Shown here one piece after another: positions 46,361-55,407 of a stretch of DNA of 64,000 nt (the stretch's first letter is position 1; the number at the start of each line of letters is the position of its first letter). The position numbers and the translations under genes are program-made. Where the stretch lies: contig NZ_JACIGI010000003.1 in NCBI RefSeq assembly GCF_014197795.1, positions 167,136-231,135 of the forward strand. Direction: 5' to 3'. The notes below the pieces were generated by a model. The model was not told where the DNA came from. It saw nothing but the letters and a program-made list of their open reading frames with translations, and ran no database searches. This DNA is from Roseospira goensis. Lineage in GTDB: Bacteria > Pseudomonadota > Alphaproteobacteria > Rhodospirillales > Rhodospirillaceae.

Positions 46361-47608
46361 ATGGAGTATTACGACGATCTGGAGACCCGCCCCCAGGCCC
46401 AGCGCCTGGAGGAGCAGTATGCCGCCCTGCCCGGCCTGATCGCCCTCGCCAAGGGCACGGCGGCGCACTTCGGCCGCCTGCTGGCCGACGTCGACCCGGA
46501 CGCGATCACCGATCCGGCGGCGCTGGCCCGGCTGCCGGTCACCCGCAAGAGCGACCTGATCCAGCTTCAGAAGGATCACCCGCCGCTGGGCGATCTGGTC
46601 TCGGACTGGGGCGACATCGGCCGCATCCTGCAGTCCCCCGGTCCGATCAACGATCCGGAGGGGACGCGCACCGGCTACTGGCGCCTGGGCCGCGCCCTGT
46701 TCGCCGCCGGCTTCCGCCGCGGCGACATGGTGCAGAACTGCTTCTCCTACCACTTCACACCCGGCGGCTGGATCTTCGACGACGCCTGCCGTTCCCTGGG
46801 CTGCCCGGTGTTCCCGGCCGGGGTCGGCAACACCGAGCAACAGGTCCACGCCCTGGCCGGCCTGGACGTGGCCGGCTACGTGGGCACCCCGTCGTTCCTG
46901 CGCATCATCCTTGAAAAAGCCGCCGAGATGGGGGTTGCCCTGCCCCGCCTGCGCAAGGGGCTGGTCTCCGGCGAGGCGTTCCTGCCGCCGCAGCGTGCGG
47001 CCTTCCGCGACGCCGGCATCCATGTCTCGCAGTGCTACGCCACCGCCGACCTGGGCCTGATCGCCTACGAAAGCCCGGGACCCGACGGCACGGTCGAGGG
47101 CATGGTGGCAGACGAGGGCGTGATCGTCGAAATCGTGCGCCCCGGCACCGGCGATCCCGTCCCGCAGGGCGAGGTCGGCGAGGTGGTGGTCACCACCTTC
47201 ACGCCCGAGTACCCGCTGATCCGCTTCGCCACCGGCGACCTGTCGGCCGTTCTGCCGGGCGAGAGCCCGTGCGGGCGCACCAACATGCGCGTCAAGGGGT
47301 GGATGGGCCGCGCCGACCAGACCACCAAGGTCAAGGGCATGTTCGTCCACCCCGAACAGGTGGCCGAGGTCCTGAAGCGGTTCCCCGCGGTCAGCAAGGG
47401 CCGCCTGATCGTGCGCCACGACGACCACAGCACCGACGTCATGACCCTGCGCTGCGTCTGCGCCGACGCGCCGGACCAGGCCCTGGCCGAGAAGATCGGC
47501 GAGGCCGTGCAGGCGGTCACCAAGCTGCGCGGGGTGATCGAGTTCGTCGACGAGAACACCCTGCCCAACGACGGCAAGGTGATCGAGGACGCGCGCACGT
47601 TCGAGTAG
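46361..47608 (+). CDS. phenylacetate-CoA ligase-like AMP-dependent ligase
   Basis: 415 residues from ATG 46361. PaaK-like architecture: short N-terminus with RPQAQRLEEQYAAL, LPVTRKSDL (in place of LPFT..), SYHFTPGGWIFDDACRSLG, SGEAFLPPQR, YATADLGLIAYE and a C-terminal GRADQTTKVKGMFVHPEQVAEVL. Length (415) is typical of PaaK-type ligases, which activate aryl acids. It ends the ABC operon. Two different CoA ligases in one transport operon may indicate related acids, or one aryl and one aliphatic. Confidence 0.88.
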   Translation: MEYYDDLETRPQAQRLEEQYAALPGLIALAKGTAAHFGRLLADVDPDAITDPAALARLPVTRKSDLIQLQKDHPPLGDLVSDWGDIGRILQSPGPINDPEGTRTGYWRLGRALFAAGFRRGDMVQNCFSYHFTPGGWIFDDACRSLGCPVFPAGVGNTEQQVHALAGLDVAGYVGTPSFLRIILEKAAEMGVALPRLRKGLVSGEAFLPPQRAAFRDAGIHVSQCYATADLGLIAYESPGPDGTVEGMVADEGVIVEIVRPGTGDPVPQGEVGEVVVTTFTPEYPLIRFATGDLSAVLPGESPCGRTNMRVKGWMGRADQTTKVKGMFVHPEQVAEVLKRFPAVSKGRLIVRHDDHSTDVMTLRCVCADAPDQALAEKIGEAVQAVTKLRGVIEFVDENTLPNDGKVIEDARTFE

Positions 47609-47667
47609 GCGCGTTCGAGGAGGCCAGACGCCAAGAGCCGGCGCGGTCCAAACCGCCCGGGCCGGAG

Positions 47668-48585
47668 TCAGTGCACGGGCGCGGCCGGCTTTGTCCCCGC
47701 TGGTGGTGGCGTTGCGGCCTCGGGGTCCCCGGTCGGCATGTCGTAACCGAAGCGCTGCATGATATCGCGCGCCTCCTGATGACGCAGAAACGCGATAAAC
47801 GAGCGTGCGGCATCCGAGCGGGCACCGGCCGTCAGCAGCACGGCCTGGTGCGGCAACGGCGCATGGAGATCCGCGGGCACGGTCCAGCGCGACCCGCCGG
47901 TCTCCAGCGCCAGCGCCGACACGGGCAGGAGGCCGGCCTCGGCATCGCCCGCGCTCACCACGTCGTGGACCGTGCCGGCATCCTCCAGGGTGATGAGGGC
48001 GGGCCGCAGCCTCTCGTAGACTCCCCGCGCCTGCAACACCTGCACGGCGGCGGCGCCGTGCGGCGACGTGACCGGATTGCCGATGGCCAGCGATTCGAAC
48101 CCCTCGCGCCGCGTCAGCACCGTTCCGTCTGCATCCACCAGCTCCGGATCCGCCGACCACAGGGCCAGCCGCCCGAACGCGTAGGTGAACCGGCTGTCGG
48201 GCACCGTCAGGCCGGCCGCCTCGGCCTTTTCCGGTCGCAGGGCGTCGGCCGACAGGAACACCTGGAACCCCGACCCGCTGACGATCTGCGCATAAAGCCG
48301 GCCCGAGGCGCCGAAGGAGAGACTGGCCTTGTGCCCGGTGCGGGCCGCAAACCGGCGCGCGATCTCCTGCGCCGCCGGGGCGAAGCCGGCCGCGACGGCC
48401 ACCCGCACCTCGCCCGCCTGAGCGGATCCCGGGCCGGCCGCAACCAGCCCCGCCCATAGCCCCACGAGCAGGATGGCGGCGGCCAAGGCCCGCCCCTGGC
48501 GGGTTCGCCCCTCAGCCCGGAAGCTGCACCGCAATCGGGCGCGCCCCCGCCGGCCGGCATCCCATCTCATGGTCCATGTCGTCAT
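47668..48585 (-). CDS. ModA-like molybdate/anion-binding periplasmic protein
   Basis: 305 residues from ATG 48585, chosen because GGAGG lies 6 nt upstream. Unusual 34-residue basic lead before the signal helix (RALAAAILLVGLWAGLVAAG). ModA family: VRVAVAAGFAPAAQEIARRF, LSFGASGRLYAQIVSGSGFQVFLSADALRPEKAE, SPHGAAAVQVLQARGVYE. Binds tungstate/molybdate or sulfate-like anions. No modB or modC nearby. The C-terminus is Pro/Ala-rich (PEAATPPPAGTKPAAP). Its first 74 nt overlap the end of the preceding gene. Confidence 0.85.
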   Translation of the reverse strand: MTTWTMRWDAGRRGRARLRCSFRAEGRTRQGRALAAAILLVGLWAGLVAAGPGSAQAGEVRVAVAAGFAPAAQEIARRFAARTGHKASLSFGASGRLYAQIVSGSGFQVFLSADALRPEKAEAAGLTVPDSRFTYAFGRLALWSADPELVDADGTVLTRREGFESLAIGNPVTSPHGAAAVQVLQARGVYERLRPALITLEDAGTVHDVVSAGDAEAGLLPVSALALETGGSRWTVPADLHAPLPHQAVLLTAGARSDAARSFIAFLRHQEARDIMQRFGYDMPTGDPEAATPPPAGTKPAAPVH

Positions 48586-48940
48586 CAATGACCTCCGGTT
48601 TCAGGCGGTCGCGCAGGTAGGCGACGACGCCGTCGCGCTTGTCGGGCTTGATGAAGGCCCAGGTCATGAACAGGCCGCCACGACCCTCCAGGGCCGCGAT
48701 CTCCGGGTGGTCCTGCAACCGCGTCACCGCCGCCCCCAGATCGGCCGTCGCCCCGACGTAGACCCAGCCCGGGCGCACCCCCTTGTGGAACAGCACGAAC
48801 ACGCCGCCGAGCCCGGTCAGCTTGGGCCGGCCCGGACGCAGGGCCAGCAGCCGATAGAAGCGCATCGACGGATCGCGCTGCCAATACGGGTCCGGGGGCG
48901 GCTTGTCCTGGTCACCGAACAGGAACGACAGGAAGGACAT
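48512..48940 (-). CDS. GIY-YIG-like small protein, unknown function
   Basis: 142 residues from ATG 48940. Contains RPGWVYVGATADLGAAVTRLQDHPEI in which WVYVG and a spaced Arg/Leu pattern resemble a degenerate GIY-YIG nuclease core; catalytic Arg and Glu are not certain. The second half has MTWAFIKPDKRDGVVAYLRDRLKPE. N-terminus MSFLSFLFGDQDKPPPDPYW is distinctive. The 3' end overlaps the ModA-like gene by 74 nt in another frame, so both may be co-expressed. Family not firmly recognised. Confidence 0.65.
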   Translation of the reverse strand: MSFLSFLFGDQDKPPPDPYWQRDPSMRFYRLLALRPGRPKLTGLGGVFVLFHKGVRPGWVYVGATADLGAAVTRLQDHPEIAALEGRGGLFMTWAFIKPDKRDGVVAYLRDRLKPEVIDDDMDHEMGCRPAGARPIAVQLPG

Positions 48941-49086
48941 GGGGTCTCGCGCTCCATGCAGCCGCCGGGTCGCCGACCGGCGCCGGTCCGCCTGTCTTAC
49001 GGCACTTGCGGCACCCCGGTAAATGGCCGAGAACGGAGCGCGCGCCGCATCCCGTCCACAGCCCCGCGCCCCCCCGGGAGGGTCCC

Positions 49087-49635
49087 ATGATCACCGAGAC
49101 TCGCGCCGATCCTGCGCCCGACGCCCCGACCGCCGAGGCCGTCATCCGTCACCTGGGCCTGCAGCCGCACCCGGCCGAGGGCGGCTACTTTCGCGAGACC
49201 TACCGCGCGCCCGAGGCCGTTGCGGGGGCGGCATTGCCGACTCGATACGCCGGCATGGACCGTTGCGTTTCGACCGCGATCTACTATCTCCTGACCCCGG
49301 AGACGCTGTCGGCGATGCACCGCCTGGCCAGCGACGAGGTGTTCCACTTCTACGCCGGCGACCCGGTGCAGCAACTCCATCTGCACCCGGGCGGACGCGC
49401 AGAGACCGTGACCCTGGGCGCCGACGTGTTCGCCGGCCAGCGCCCCCTGGTGGTGGTCCCGCAAGGGGTCTGGCAGGGCGCCCGTCTGTGCCCCGGCGGA
49501 CGCTGGGCGCTGTTGGGCTGCACCGTCGCCCCGGGGTTCGAGTTCGCCGACTATGAGCACGGGGACCGTGCCGGGCTGGTGGCCGGATGGCCCGATGCGG
49601 CGGACCTGATCGCGGCGCTGACGACGACACCCTGA
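49087..49635 (+). CDS. cupin-family protein (DUF985)
   Basis: 182 residues from ATG 49087. Matches DUF985: HPAEGGYFRETYR, STAIYYLLTPETLSAMHRLASDEVFHFYAGDP, QLHLHPGGRAETVTLGADVF and a C-terminal VAPGFEFADYEHGDR. His residues in MHRL, FHFY and HLHP could bind a metal in the barrel. Enzymatic role not established. 59 bp upstream of the radical SAM gene, possibly co-transcribed. Confidence 0.88.
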   Translation: MITETRADPAPDAPTAEAVIRHLGLQPHPAEGGYFRETYRAPEAVAGAALPTRYAGMDRCVSTAIYYLLTPETLSAMHRLASDEVFHFYAGDPVQQLHLHPGGRAETVTLGADVFAGQRPLVVVPQGVWQGARLCPGGRWALLGCTVAPGFEFADYEHGDRAGLVAGWPDAADLIAALTTTP

Positions 49636-49649
49636 GCCCGGCTGGACGG

Positions 49650-49680
49650 CCGGACCGCCGGACCGCCGGACCGCCGGACG
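49650..49680. repeat. 8-nt tandem repeat, four units
   Basis: CCGGACCG repeated from 49650, the last unit truncated to seven bases. Between the cupin and radical SAM genes. Confidence 0.85.
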
Positions 49681-49694
49681 CCTGGAGAATGCCG

Positions 49695-50591
49695 ATGACG
49701 ATCGCCTACGACATGCCGCTGTACCGGCCCCCCTCCGAGGGCCGCAATCTCATCATCCAGGCGACGCTCGGGTGCAGCTTCAACCGGTGCGCCTTCTGCT
49801 CGATGTACCGCAGCAAGACGTTCCAGGTGCGCCCGCTGGCGGCGGTGTTCCGCGACATCGACGCCGCCGCCCGCGCCTGGCCCGCGGCCGACCGCGTGTT
49901 TCTGGCCGACGGCGATGCCCTGGTGCTGCCCAGCGACCACCTTCACGCCATCCTCGACCACCTGCGCGCCCGCCTGCCCGCCCTGACCCGGGTCTCGGCG
50001 TATGCCACGCCCGCCAACCTGCTGAAGAAGACGCCGGAGGAGCTGGCCGGCCTGAAGGCGGCCCGGTTGTCCCTGGTCTACCTCGGCGTCGAGTCCGGCT
50101 CGGCCGACGTGCTGCGCCGCATCACCAAGGGTGCCTCCCCGGCCGGGCATGCCAAGGCGATCGAGAAGGCGCGCGCCGCCGGCCTCAAGGTCTCCGCCAC
50201 GGTGATCCTCGGCCTCGCCGGCGCCGAGGGCTGGGAGGACCACATCACCGCGACCGCCGCCCTCATCAATCAGGCGCCGCCGACCTATCTGTCGACCCTC
50301 CAGCTCTATCTCGACGACGAGCGGTTCGGGCCGTTCGTCACCCAGATGACGCGGGACGGCCGCGGCTTCACGTTCCAGGACGACGCCGCCATCCTGGCCG
50401 AGCAGCACCTGTTCCTGGAGCGCCTGGATCCGCCGGCGCCGGTCATCTTCCGCTCCAATCACGCCTCCAACGCCCTGGCGCTGGCCGGCACGCTGCCGAA
50501 GGACCGGGACCGCCTGCTGCGCGAGGTGGCCACGGCCCAGGCCGTCCTCAGCGGTCCCGGCTGGCGCCCCGCTGCCCTGCGGGCGCTGTAG
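49695..50591 (+). CDS. radical SAM protein of unknown role
   Basis: 298 residues from ATG 49695, GGAG 7 nt upstream (an ATG at 49689 is alternative). Cluster-binding motif is GCSFNRCAFCSMY at about 26-38, spaced Cys27-x4-Cys32-x2-Cys35 rather than the common x3/x2 and as in GCSWNRCTFC-type Elp3/MiaB-like proteins. GVESGSADVLRRITKG and VILGLAG complete the TIM-barrel core. Substrate not evident. Follows the cupin gene. Confidence 0.88.
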   Translation: MTIAYDMPLYRPPSEGRNLIIQATLGCSFNRCAFCSMYRSKTFQVRPLAAVFRDIDAAARAWPAADRVFLADGDALVLPSDHLHAILDHLRARLPALTRVSAYATPANLLKKTPEELAGLKAARLSLVYLGVESGSADVLRRITKGASPAGHAKAIEKARAAGLKVSATVILGLAGAEGWEDHITATAALINQAPPTYLSTLQLYLDDERFGPFVTQMTRDGRGFTFQDDAAILAEQHLFLERLDPPAPVIFRSNHASNALALAGTLPKDRDRLLREVATAQAVLSGPGWRPAALRAL

Positions 50592-50599
50592 CCCGACGC

Positions 50600-50631
50600 C
50601 ACAGGGTCACAGGATCACAGGATCACAGGAT
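50600..50631. repeat. 8-nt tandem repeat, four units
   Basis: CACAGGGT then CACAGGAT three times (50600, 50608, 50616, 50624). It covers the stop region of the arsC-like gene. Confidence 0.85.
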
Positions 50632-50964
50632 CTCCAGCACGGCCTCGGGCGGCCGGCCCAGGCGCGCCCGGTCGCCGGCCACCACGATGGGTCGTTCGAT
50701 CACGATCGGATGCGCGACCATGCCGGCGATCAGCGCGTCGTCGTCGAGCGCCGGGTCGTCGAGCCCGACCGCCCGCGACTCCTTCGTCCGCATCAGGTCG
50801 CGGGGCGTCATGCCGAGTCTGTGCAGGAGCACGCGCAGGGTCGCCGCGTCCGGCGGTGTCTTGAGGTATTCGATCACGGTCGGCGCCACGCCGTGCTCCC
50901 GCAGCAGGGACAAGGTTGCACGCGACTTGCCGCATCTGGGATTGTGATAAATTGCAACGGTCAT
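50623..50964 (-). CDS. arsC: ArsC-family arsenate reductase-like protein
   Basis: 113 residues from ATG 50964 (GGGAGGG upstream). Glutaredoxin-type ArsC: YHNPRCGKSR with catalytic Cys11, TPRDLMRTKE, and the Arg-rich RPIVVAGDRARLGRP that holds the arsenate. May reduce arsenate using glutathione/glutaredoxin, or be a Spx/YfgD-like protein. Divergent from the MscS gene; stop codon lies in an 8-nt tandem repeat. Confidence 0.88.
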   Translation of the reverse strand: MTVAIYHNPRCGKSRATLSLLREHGVAPTVIEYLKTPPDAATLRVLLHRLGMTPRDLMRTKESRAVGLDDPALDDDALIAGMVAHPIVIERPIVVAGDRARLGRPPEAVLEIL

Positions 50965-51052
50965 CCATCCCTCCCTCGCCACGCCCCGCCCCCCGCGGGA
51001 AACGGGCGCCGGCCTGTTCCGAACCCCGGCGATCACCACCAGGAGAGTTCCC

Positions 51053-53944
51053 TTGACCATGCCGCGTCGCCGGCTTCGGCGCCACCACCCCGGGGCCGCG
51101 CTGGCCCTGGTCCTTCTCCTCCTCGCCGGCGTCGCGACCAGCCTCGCGGCGGGGACGGCCAGCGCGCAACTGACACAGGAACAGCAGCGCGCCCTCGGCA
51201 CGGTCATCGAAACCCGAACGGCGGAGATCGAGCGTGCCGCCGCGGCACGGCTGCGCGCCGCGACGGCGCCCGAGACCGCGACCGAGACGGCCGAAACCGC
51301 CGCCGGCACGCCCGCGCCGACCGGCGACACCGCCGCCGCGCCGACCGGGACCGACGCCCCCGCCCGTGTGGATCCGGGGGGGGAGCCGGGGGGGGATCCG
51401 GTGATCGCCGACCTGACCCAGGTTCTGCGCAACCCGGAGGCGCGCCGCGCGTTGATCGCCGCGCTGGAAGCCACCGGCGGGACCACTCCGCAGGCCCCGG
51501 AACAAGGCTCGGCACGCGCCGACGCGGGCGGGGCCGGCACCGCCCGCGACGCCACGCCGCCGCCGGGACCCGGGGTGGGACCGGGGACCGGCCTAACCCG
51601 GCTTGCCGCCGGGGCCGTGTCCGCGCTGTCGCGGTCATCCCCCGCCGCATCGGGATCGGGAGAAACCGCGCCGTCGGCGTCGAGCGAGACCGCACCGGAC
51701 GGTGGCACCACGCCGGCCGCAGCGCCCGACGCGGCGGCCGGGGCCGAGGCGGCATCCGCTCCGGCCGAGGCGGCGTCGGACGCGCCCGCGGCCGAGCCCG
51801 TGCTCCCCATCCCCGCGCCCGACATCTCGGTTCTGACCGGATTGGTCCAGGAGTTCTACCAGGACGCCGTCTGGGCCAGCGGCATCACGACACAGGTCCC
51901 GCAGCTTCTCGACTGGCTCGCGATCCAGTTCGACGACGACATGCGCGGCGTGTGGCTGAACCTGGCCGTGCAGATCGGCCTGGTGGTGCTGGCCGGCCTG
52001 GCCGCGGCCGCGCTGGCCCGGCTCGCGGTCGGCGGGCCGGCGCGCCGCCTCCAGGAGAAGGCCGAGGACACGGCGGCCAGCCGCCGCCTGGTCCTTCTGC
52101 TCACCCGGCTGGTGCTGCGGCTGCTGCCGATCGCGCTGTTCGCCGCGGCGGCCCAGGCGACGATGCCGCTGATCGACGCCGAGTTGCGCACCGAACTGGT
52201 CGCCGCCGTCATCGTCACCAGTCTGGTCAGCCTGCGGGCCGCGACCGTGGTCCTGCACGCCCTGCTGGCCCCACGGCGCCCGGCCCTACGGCTGGTGCCG
52301 GTCTCGGACGAGACCGCGCGGCTGCTTTACCGGGGGTTCTGGCGCGCCGCGCTGGTGCTCATGCTGGGCTACATGACGGTCGAGGTGGCGCGCCTGCTCG
52401 GCATGCCCCCGGGCGGACGCGACCTGTTGACGCACGTGATCGGCCTGATCGTGCTGATCGTGACCGTTCATACCCTGATCGCGCTGCGCGGGGTGGGCAA
52501 GCGCGCCATCCGCCGCATCACCCTGGGCAGCAGTGCCTCGGCGGCCTGGGTCAACGGTCTGCTGCGCGGGCTGGCCGACATCTGGCACCTGCTGGCGGCG
52601 GCCTACGCCATCGGCATCTTCTTCGCCTGGGTGATCGACGCCGAGCGCTGGTTCGCCCTGGCCGGCTGGGCCACGGTGAAGACCCTGGTGGTCTTCTTCC
52701 TCAGCCTGCTGGTGTTCGGCTGGATCCAGCGCGTGCGCGATGCCGGCATGATGCGCCTGCACGCCGCCACCAGCCTGGACCGCGCCGCCCGCCAGCGGGT
52801 GCGGCACTACCTGGGCCTGGCGACCACCGCCGCCCGTGTGCTGCTGCTGGCCGGGGCGCTGGCGCTGATCCTGACCGCCTGGCACCTGGACGTGGTGGCC
52901 TGGCTGAGCAGCGGCGTGGCGCAGCGCATCCTGAGCATCGGCTTCAACGTGGCCCTCGTCCTGGCCGTCTCGGTCGCCCTGTGGGAAGGGGTGAACCATC
53001 TGATCCAGCGCTATCTCAGTTCCACCGACCGGGACGGCGCCCCGGTCGAGCGCGGCCAGCGCGAACGCACCCTGCTGCCGCTGCTGCGCAACGTGCTGTC
53101 GGTGTTCCTGGTGGTGGTGGTGTCCCTGATCCTGCTGTCCGAGTTGGGGCTGGACATCGCCCCGCTGCTGGCCGGTGCCGGTGTCGTCGGCCTGGCCATC
53201 GGCTTCGGCTCCCAGAAGCTGGTGCAGGACGTCATCAGCGGCGTCTTCAACCTGCTGGAGGACACGATCGCGGTTGGCGACGTGGTCCAGGTCGGCGGCC
53301 ACGCCGGGGTCGTCGAGGCCATGTCGATCCGCTCCCTGCGGCTGCGCGACCTCTCGGGCAACCTGCACACCATCCCGTTCAGCGGGGTGGACACGGTCAC
53401 CAACATGACCAAGGACTTCTCGTATTACCTGTTCGAGGTCGGCGTGGCCTACCGTGAGAACACCGACCATGTGACGGCGGTGCTCCAGGAGATCGGCGAC
53501 GAGTTGCGCCAGGATGCCGAGTACGGCCCGTCCATTCTGGAGCCGCTGGAAGTGCTGGGGGTCGACGGGTTCCGCGACTCGGCGGTCATCATCAAGGCCC
53601 GCATCATGACCAAGCCGATCATGCAGTGGTGGGTCGGGCGCGAGTTCAACCGCCGCATGAAGCACCGCTTCGATGCCCTGGGCATCGAAATCCCGTTCCC
53701 GCACATGACGCTCTACTTCGGCGTCGACAAGGAGGGCAACGCCCCGCCCGGCCACCTGCATGTCGACCGGCTCGCCGCCATGGGCCAGCGCGCCGCGGCC
53801 GGCGGGGCCCCCGCCTCCGCCCCAGGATCGGGCGGTTCGTCCCAGGCGGCGCCATTGCCGAGCGGCGACACGCCCGCGCCGGCCTGGCTTCCCGATCCGT
53901 CCTCCGATGGCGGCACCGATGGCGGCACCGACGGGGGGCGATAG
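51053..53944 (+). CDS. large MscS-family mechanosensitive channel
   Basis: 963 residues from TTG 51053, 7 nt after AGGAG; the next ATG (51059) is too close-spaced to be preferred. Signal peptide MTMPRRRLRRHHPGAAL...AS. Residues 40-260 are Ala/Thr/Pro-rich low complexity in the periplasm. From about 300, eight or more helices lead to the pore and the MscS domain (LAGAGVVGLAIGFGSQKLVQD, PFSGVDTVTNMTKDFSYY, GIEIPFPHMTLYFG). It releases solutes on hypo-osmotic shock. C-terminus carries GGTDGGTDGG. Precedes the flagellin gene by 171 bp. Confidence 0.9.
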   Translation: MTMPRRRLRRHHPGAALALVLLLLAGVATSLAAGTASAQLTQEQQRALGTVIETRTAEIERAAAARLRAATAPETATETAETAAGTPAPTGDTAAAPTGTDAPARVDPGGEPGGDPVIADLTQVLRNPEARRALIAALEATGGTTPQAPEQGSARADAGGAGTARDATPPPGPGVGPGTGLTRLAAGAVSALSRSSPAASGSGETAPSASSETAPDGGTTPAAAPDAAAGAEAASAPAEAASDAPAAEPVLPIPAPDISVLTGLVQEFYQDAVWASGITTQVPQLLDWLAIQFDDDMRGVWLNLAVQIGLVVLAGLAAAALARLAVGGPARRLQEKAEDTAASRRLVLLLTRLVLRLLPIALFAAAAQATMPLIDAELRTELVAAVIVTSLVSLRAATVVLHALLAPRRPALRLVPVSDETARLLYRGFWRAALVLMLGYMTVEVARLLGMPPGGRDLLTHVIGLIVLIVTVHTLIALRGVGKRAIRRITLGSSASAAWVNGLLRGLADIWHLLAAAYAIGIFFAWVIDAERWFALAGWATVKTLVVFFLSLLVFGWIQRVRDAGMMRLHAATSLDRAARQRVRHYLGLATTAARVLLLAGALALILTAWHLDVVAWLSSGVAQRILSIGFNVALVLAVSVALWEGVNHLIQRYLSSTDRDGAPVERGQRERTLLPLLRNVLSVFLVVVVSLILLSELGLDIAPLLAGAGVVGLAIGFGSQKLVQDVISGVFNLLEDTIAVGDVVQVGGHAGVVEAMSIRSLRLRDLSGNLHTIPFSGVDTVTNMTKDFSYYLFEVGVAYRENTDHVTAVLQEIGDELRQDAEYGPSILEPLEVLGVDGFRDSAVIIKARIMTKPIMQWWVGREFNRRMKHRFDALGIEIPFPHMTLYFGVDKEGNAPPGHLHVDRLAAMGQRAAAGGAPASAPGSGGSSQAAPLPSGDTPAPAWLPDPSSDGGTDGGTDGGR

Positions 53945-53958
53945 CACGGCGGCGCGCG

Positions 53959-53989
53959 CTGGCCCCCATCATCGGACATGATGCCAGCT
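53959..53989 (+). terminator. hairpin after the MscS gene
   Basis: Inner CATCAT-CGGAC-ATGATG with outer CTGG/CCAG. T-run absent, so only a likely transcript end. Confidence 0.4.
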
Positions 53990-54037
53990 TGCGCCCGCCG
54001 GACGTCCATGATAGTGAATAAGGGAGGTAGGAGAGGG

Positions 54038-54058
54038 CTGTCACGCGATCGATGACAG
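54038..54058 (+). promoter_or_regulatory. stem in the flagellin leader
   Basis: CTGTCA and TGACAG flank CGCGATCGA, about 58 nt before the flagellin ATG. A 5'-leader structure of this sort could be a target of flagellin post-transcriptional control. No sigma-28 or sigma-54 promoter found. Confidence 0.35.
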
Positions 54059-54115
54059 ACGACCCTGCCCCGTCCAGAAGAGGGCGTGTGACGACCCTAG
54101 AATAGGAGTTCCATC

Positions 54116-54940
54116 ATGGCAGACATTACCCTCTCGTCGGCGACCCGCTCGAACCTGCTGTCGCTGCAGCGCACCACCGACCTCATCGACCGCACCCAGG
54201 GCCGGTTGTCGACCGGTAAGAAGGTCAATAGCGCCATCGACGACGCGCTGTCGTTCTTCAAGGCGCGTAACCTGAGCGACCGCGCCAGCGACCTGTCGAC
54301 GATCAAGAACAACATCACCGAGGGCATCAACGTCGTCCAGACGGCCGTGAAGTCGCTGGAATCGATGGAAGATGTCATCAAGCAGATGAAGGCGCTGGCC
54401 TCGACGGCGAAGTCCGAGGACAGCTCGACGGTGCGTAAGACCCTCGCCAGCCAGTTCAACGACCTGGCCAGCCAGCTCAACCACATCGTGAATGACGCCG
54501 AGTACAATGGCGTGAACCTGCTCAACACCTCCGGCGAGACCTTCGAGCTGGTGTTCAGCGAGCAGACCACGACCCGGCGCCTGGATGTGGACAGCACCAA
54601 GCTGTTGGCCGCGCAGTTGGGTGGCGGCATCGACACCGCCGCCAACGACTGGGCGTCGGCGGCCAACCCCGACACCTCGCTGACCAACATCGACAGCGCT
54701 CTGACCAAGGTTCGCGAAGAGGCGCAGCGCTTCGGTACCAACGCGGCCTTGATGGAAATCCGCAAGGACTTCACCGAGGAGATGATCAACACCCTGGAGG
54801 GTGGCGCGTCGCAGCTCGTCAACGCCGACGTCAACGCCGAGTCGGCCAACATGCTGGCGCTGCAGACCCGCCAGCAGCTGGGGACCATCTCCCTGTCGAT
54901 CGCGCAGCAGTCCGAGCAGTCGGTCCTGCGTCTGTTCTAA
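54116..54940 (+). CDS. fliC: flagellin
   Basis: 274 residues, a short flagellin with little beyond the D0/D1 core. N-terminal SATRSNLLSLQRTTDLIDRT and RLSTGKKVNSAIDDALSFFKA, C-terminal NADVNAESANMLALQTRQQL and SLSIAQQSEQSVLRLF are the conserved coiled ends. GGAG precedes the ATG by about 7 nt. A perfect terminator follows. The next genes are a glycosyltransferase and a methyltransferase, so the filament may be modified. Only flagellar gene recognised with certainty in the window. Confidence 0.97.
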   Translation: MADITLSSATRSNLLSLQRTTDLIDRTQGRLSTGKKVNSAIDDALSFFKARNLSDRASDLSTIKNNITEGINVVQTAVKSLESMEDVIKQMKALASTAKSEDSSTVRKTLASQFNDLASQLNHIVNDAEYNGVNLLNTSGETFELVFSEQTTTRRLDVDSTKLLAAQLGGGIDTAANDWASAANPDTSLTNIDSALTKVREEAQRFGTNAALMEIRKDFTEEMINTLEGGASQLVNADVNAESANMLALQTRQQLGTISLSIAQQSEQSVLRLF

Positions 54941-55001
54941 GGCGTGTCGGCCGCTTCCACCCGACGTTTGGGTGGGGGGCGGTTCAGGACCCATCCGGAT
55001 C

Positions 55002-55035
55002 GGGGCCGCAGACCGTGTCTGCGGCCCCTTTTCTT
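55002..55035 (+). terminator. rho-independent terminator of the flagellin gene
   Basis: Perfect 12-bp stem GGGGCCGCAGAC/GTCTGCGGCCCC, 3-nt loop, then TTTTCTT. Begins 61 nt after the stop. Confidence 0.95.
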
Positions 55036-55255
55036 GGCGCTGCTTTTGAGGGGGACTGCGTGAGGCTGTGTCCCGCGGCGAGGCCCGGGCGAGACAGACC
55101 GCCCGGACAGACGCCGCCGCCGGCCGCCCCGCCGCCCGGGAGTCGGACTCCGGCTCCGGCCCGTCATCCCCGCCCACACGGCGGCTCGGCCTTCATTCTG
55201 TCTTAAAGCAATCGGCTTTAGGGTGCGAAAAGCGCCGGGTGGCGCGTGCGGACCT

Positions 55256-55392
55256 TAGCGCCGGTCGCTCGAAATCGGAACCACCGGGGTAGAGCCGATT
55301 TCAAGCGTGACTCGGTGCGATCTCTTGGTTTCAGAGCGGAACGCCCGAATTCGAAATCACTATGCGATTCCCTATTCGGGCGTTCCGTTCTA
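55256..55392 (+). repeat. 137-bp bipartite palindromic dispersed element, copy 3
   Basis: Same orientation as copy 1, 11 differences, no length change. Ends TTCTA 15 nt before the start codon of the glycosyltransferase gene, with its GGAGG ribosome site between. Confidence 0.95.
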
Positions 55393-55407
55393 GGCGGAGG
55401 CGAGTGT

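Noticed and set aside
41208-48457. Very long antisense open frames opposite the ABC operon (for example 41208-43892 and 45191-48457, minus strand) and opposite glgP, htpG and acnA
   Set aside because: They mirror real genes on the other strand, have Arg/Gly/His/Gln-rich compositions without domains, and arise from G+C-rich third positions.
53945-54115. Sigma-28 or sigma-54 promoter upstream of flagellin
   Set aside because: No TAAA-N15-GCCGATAA or TGGCAC-N5-TTGC match found; only a leader hairpin.
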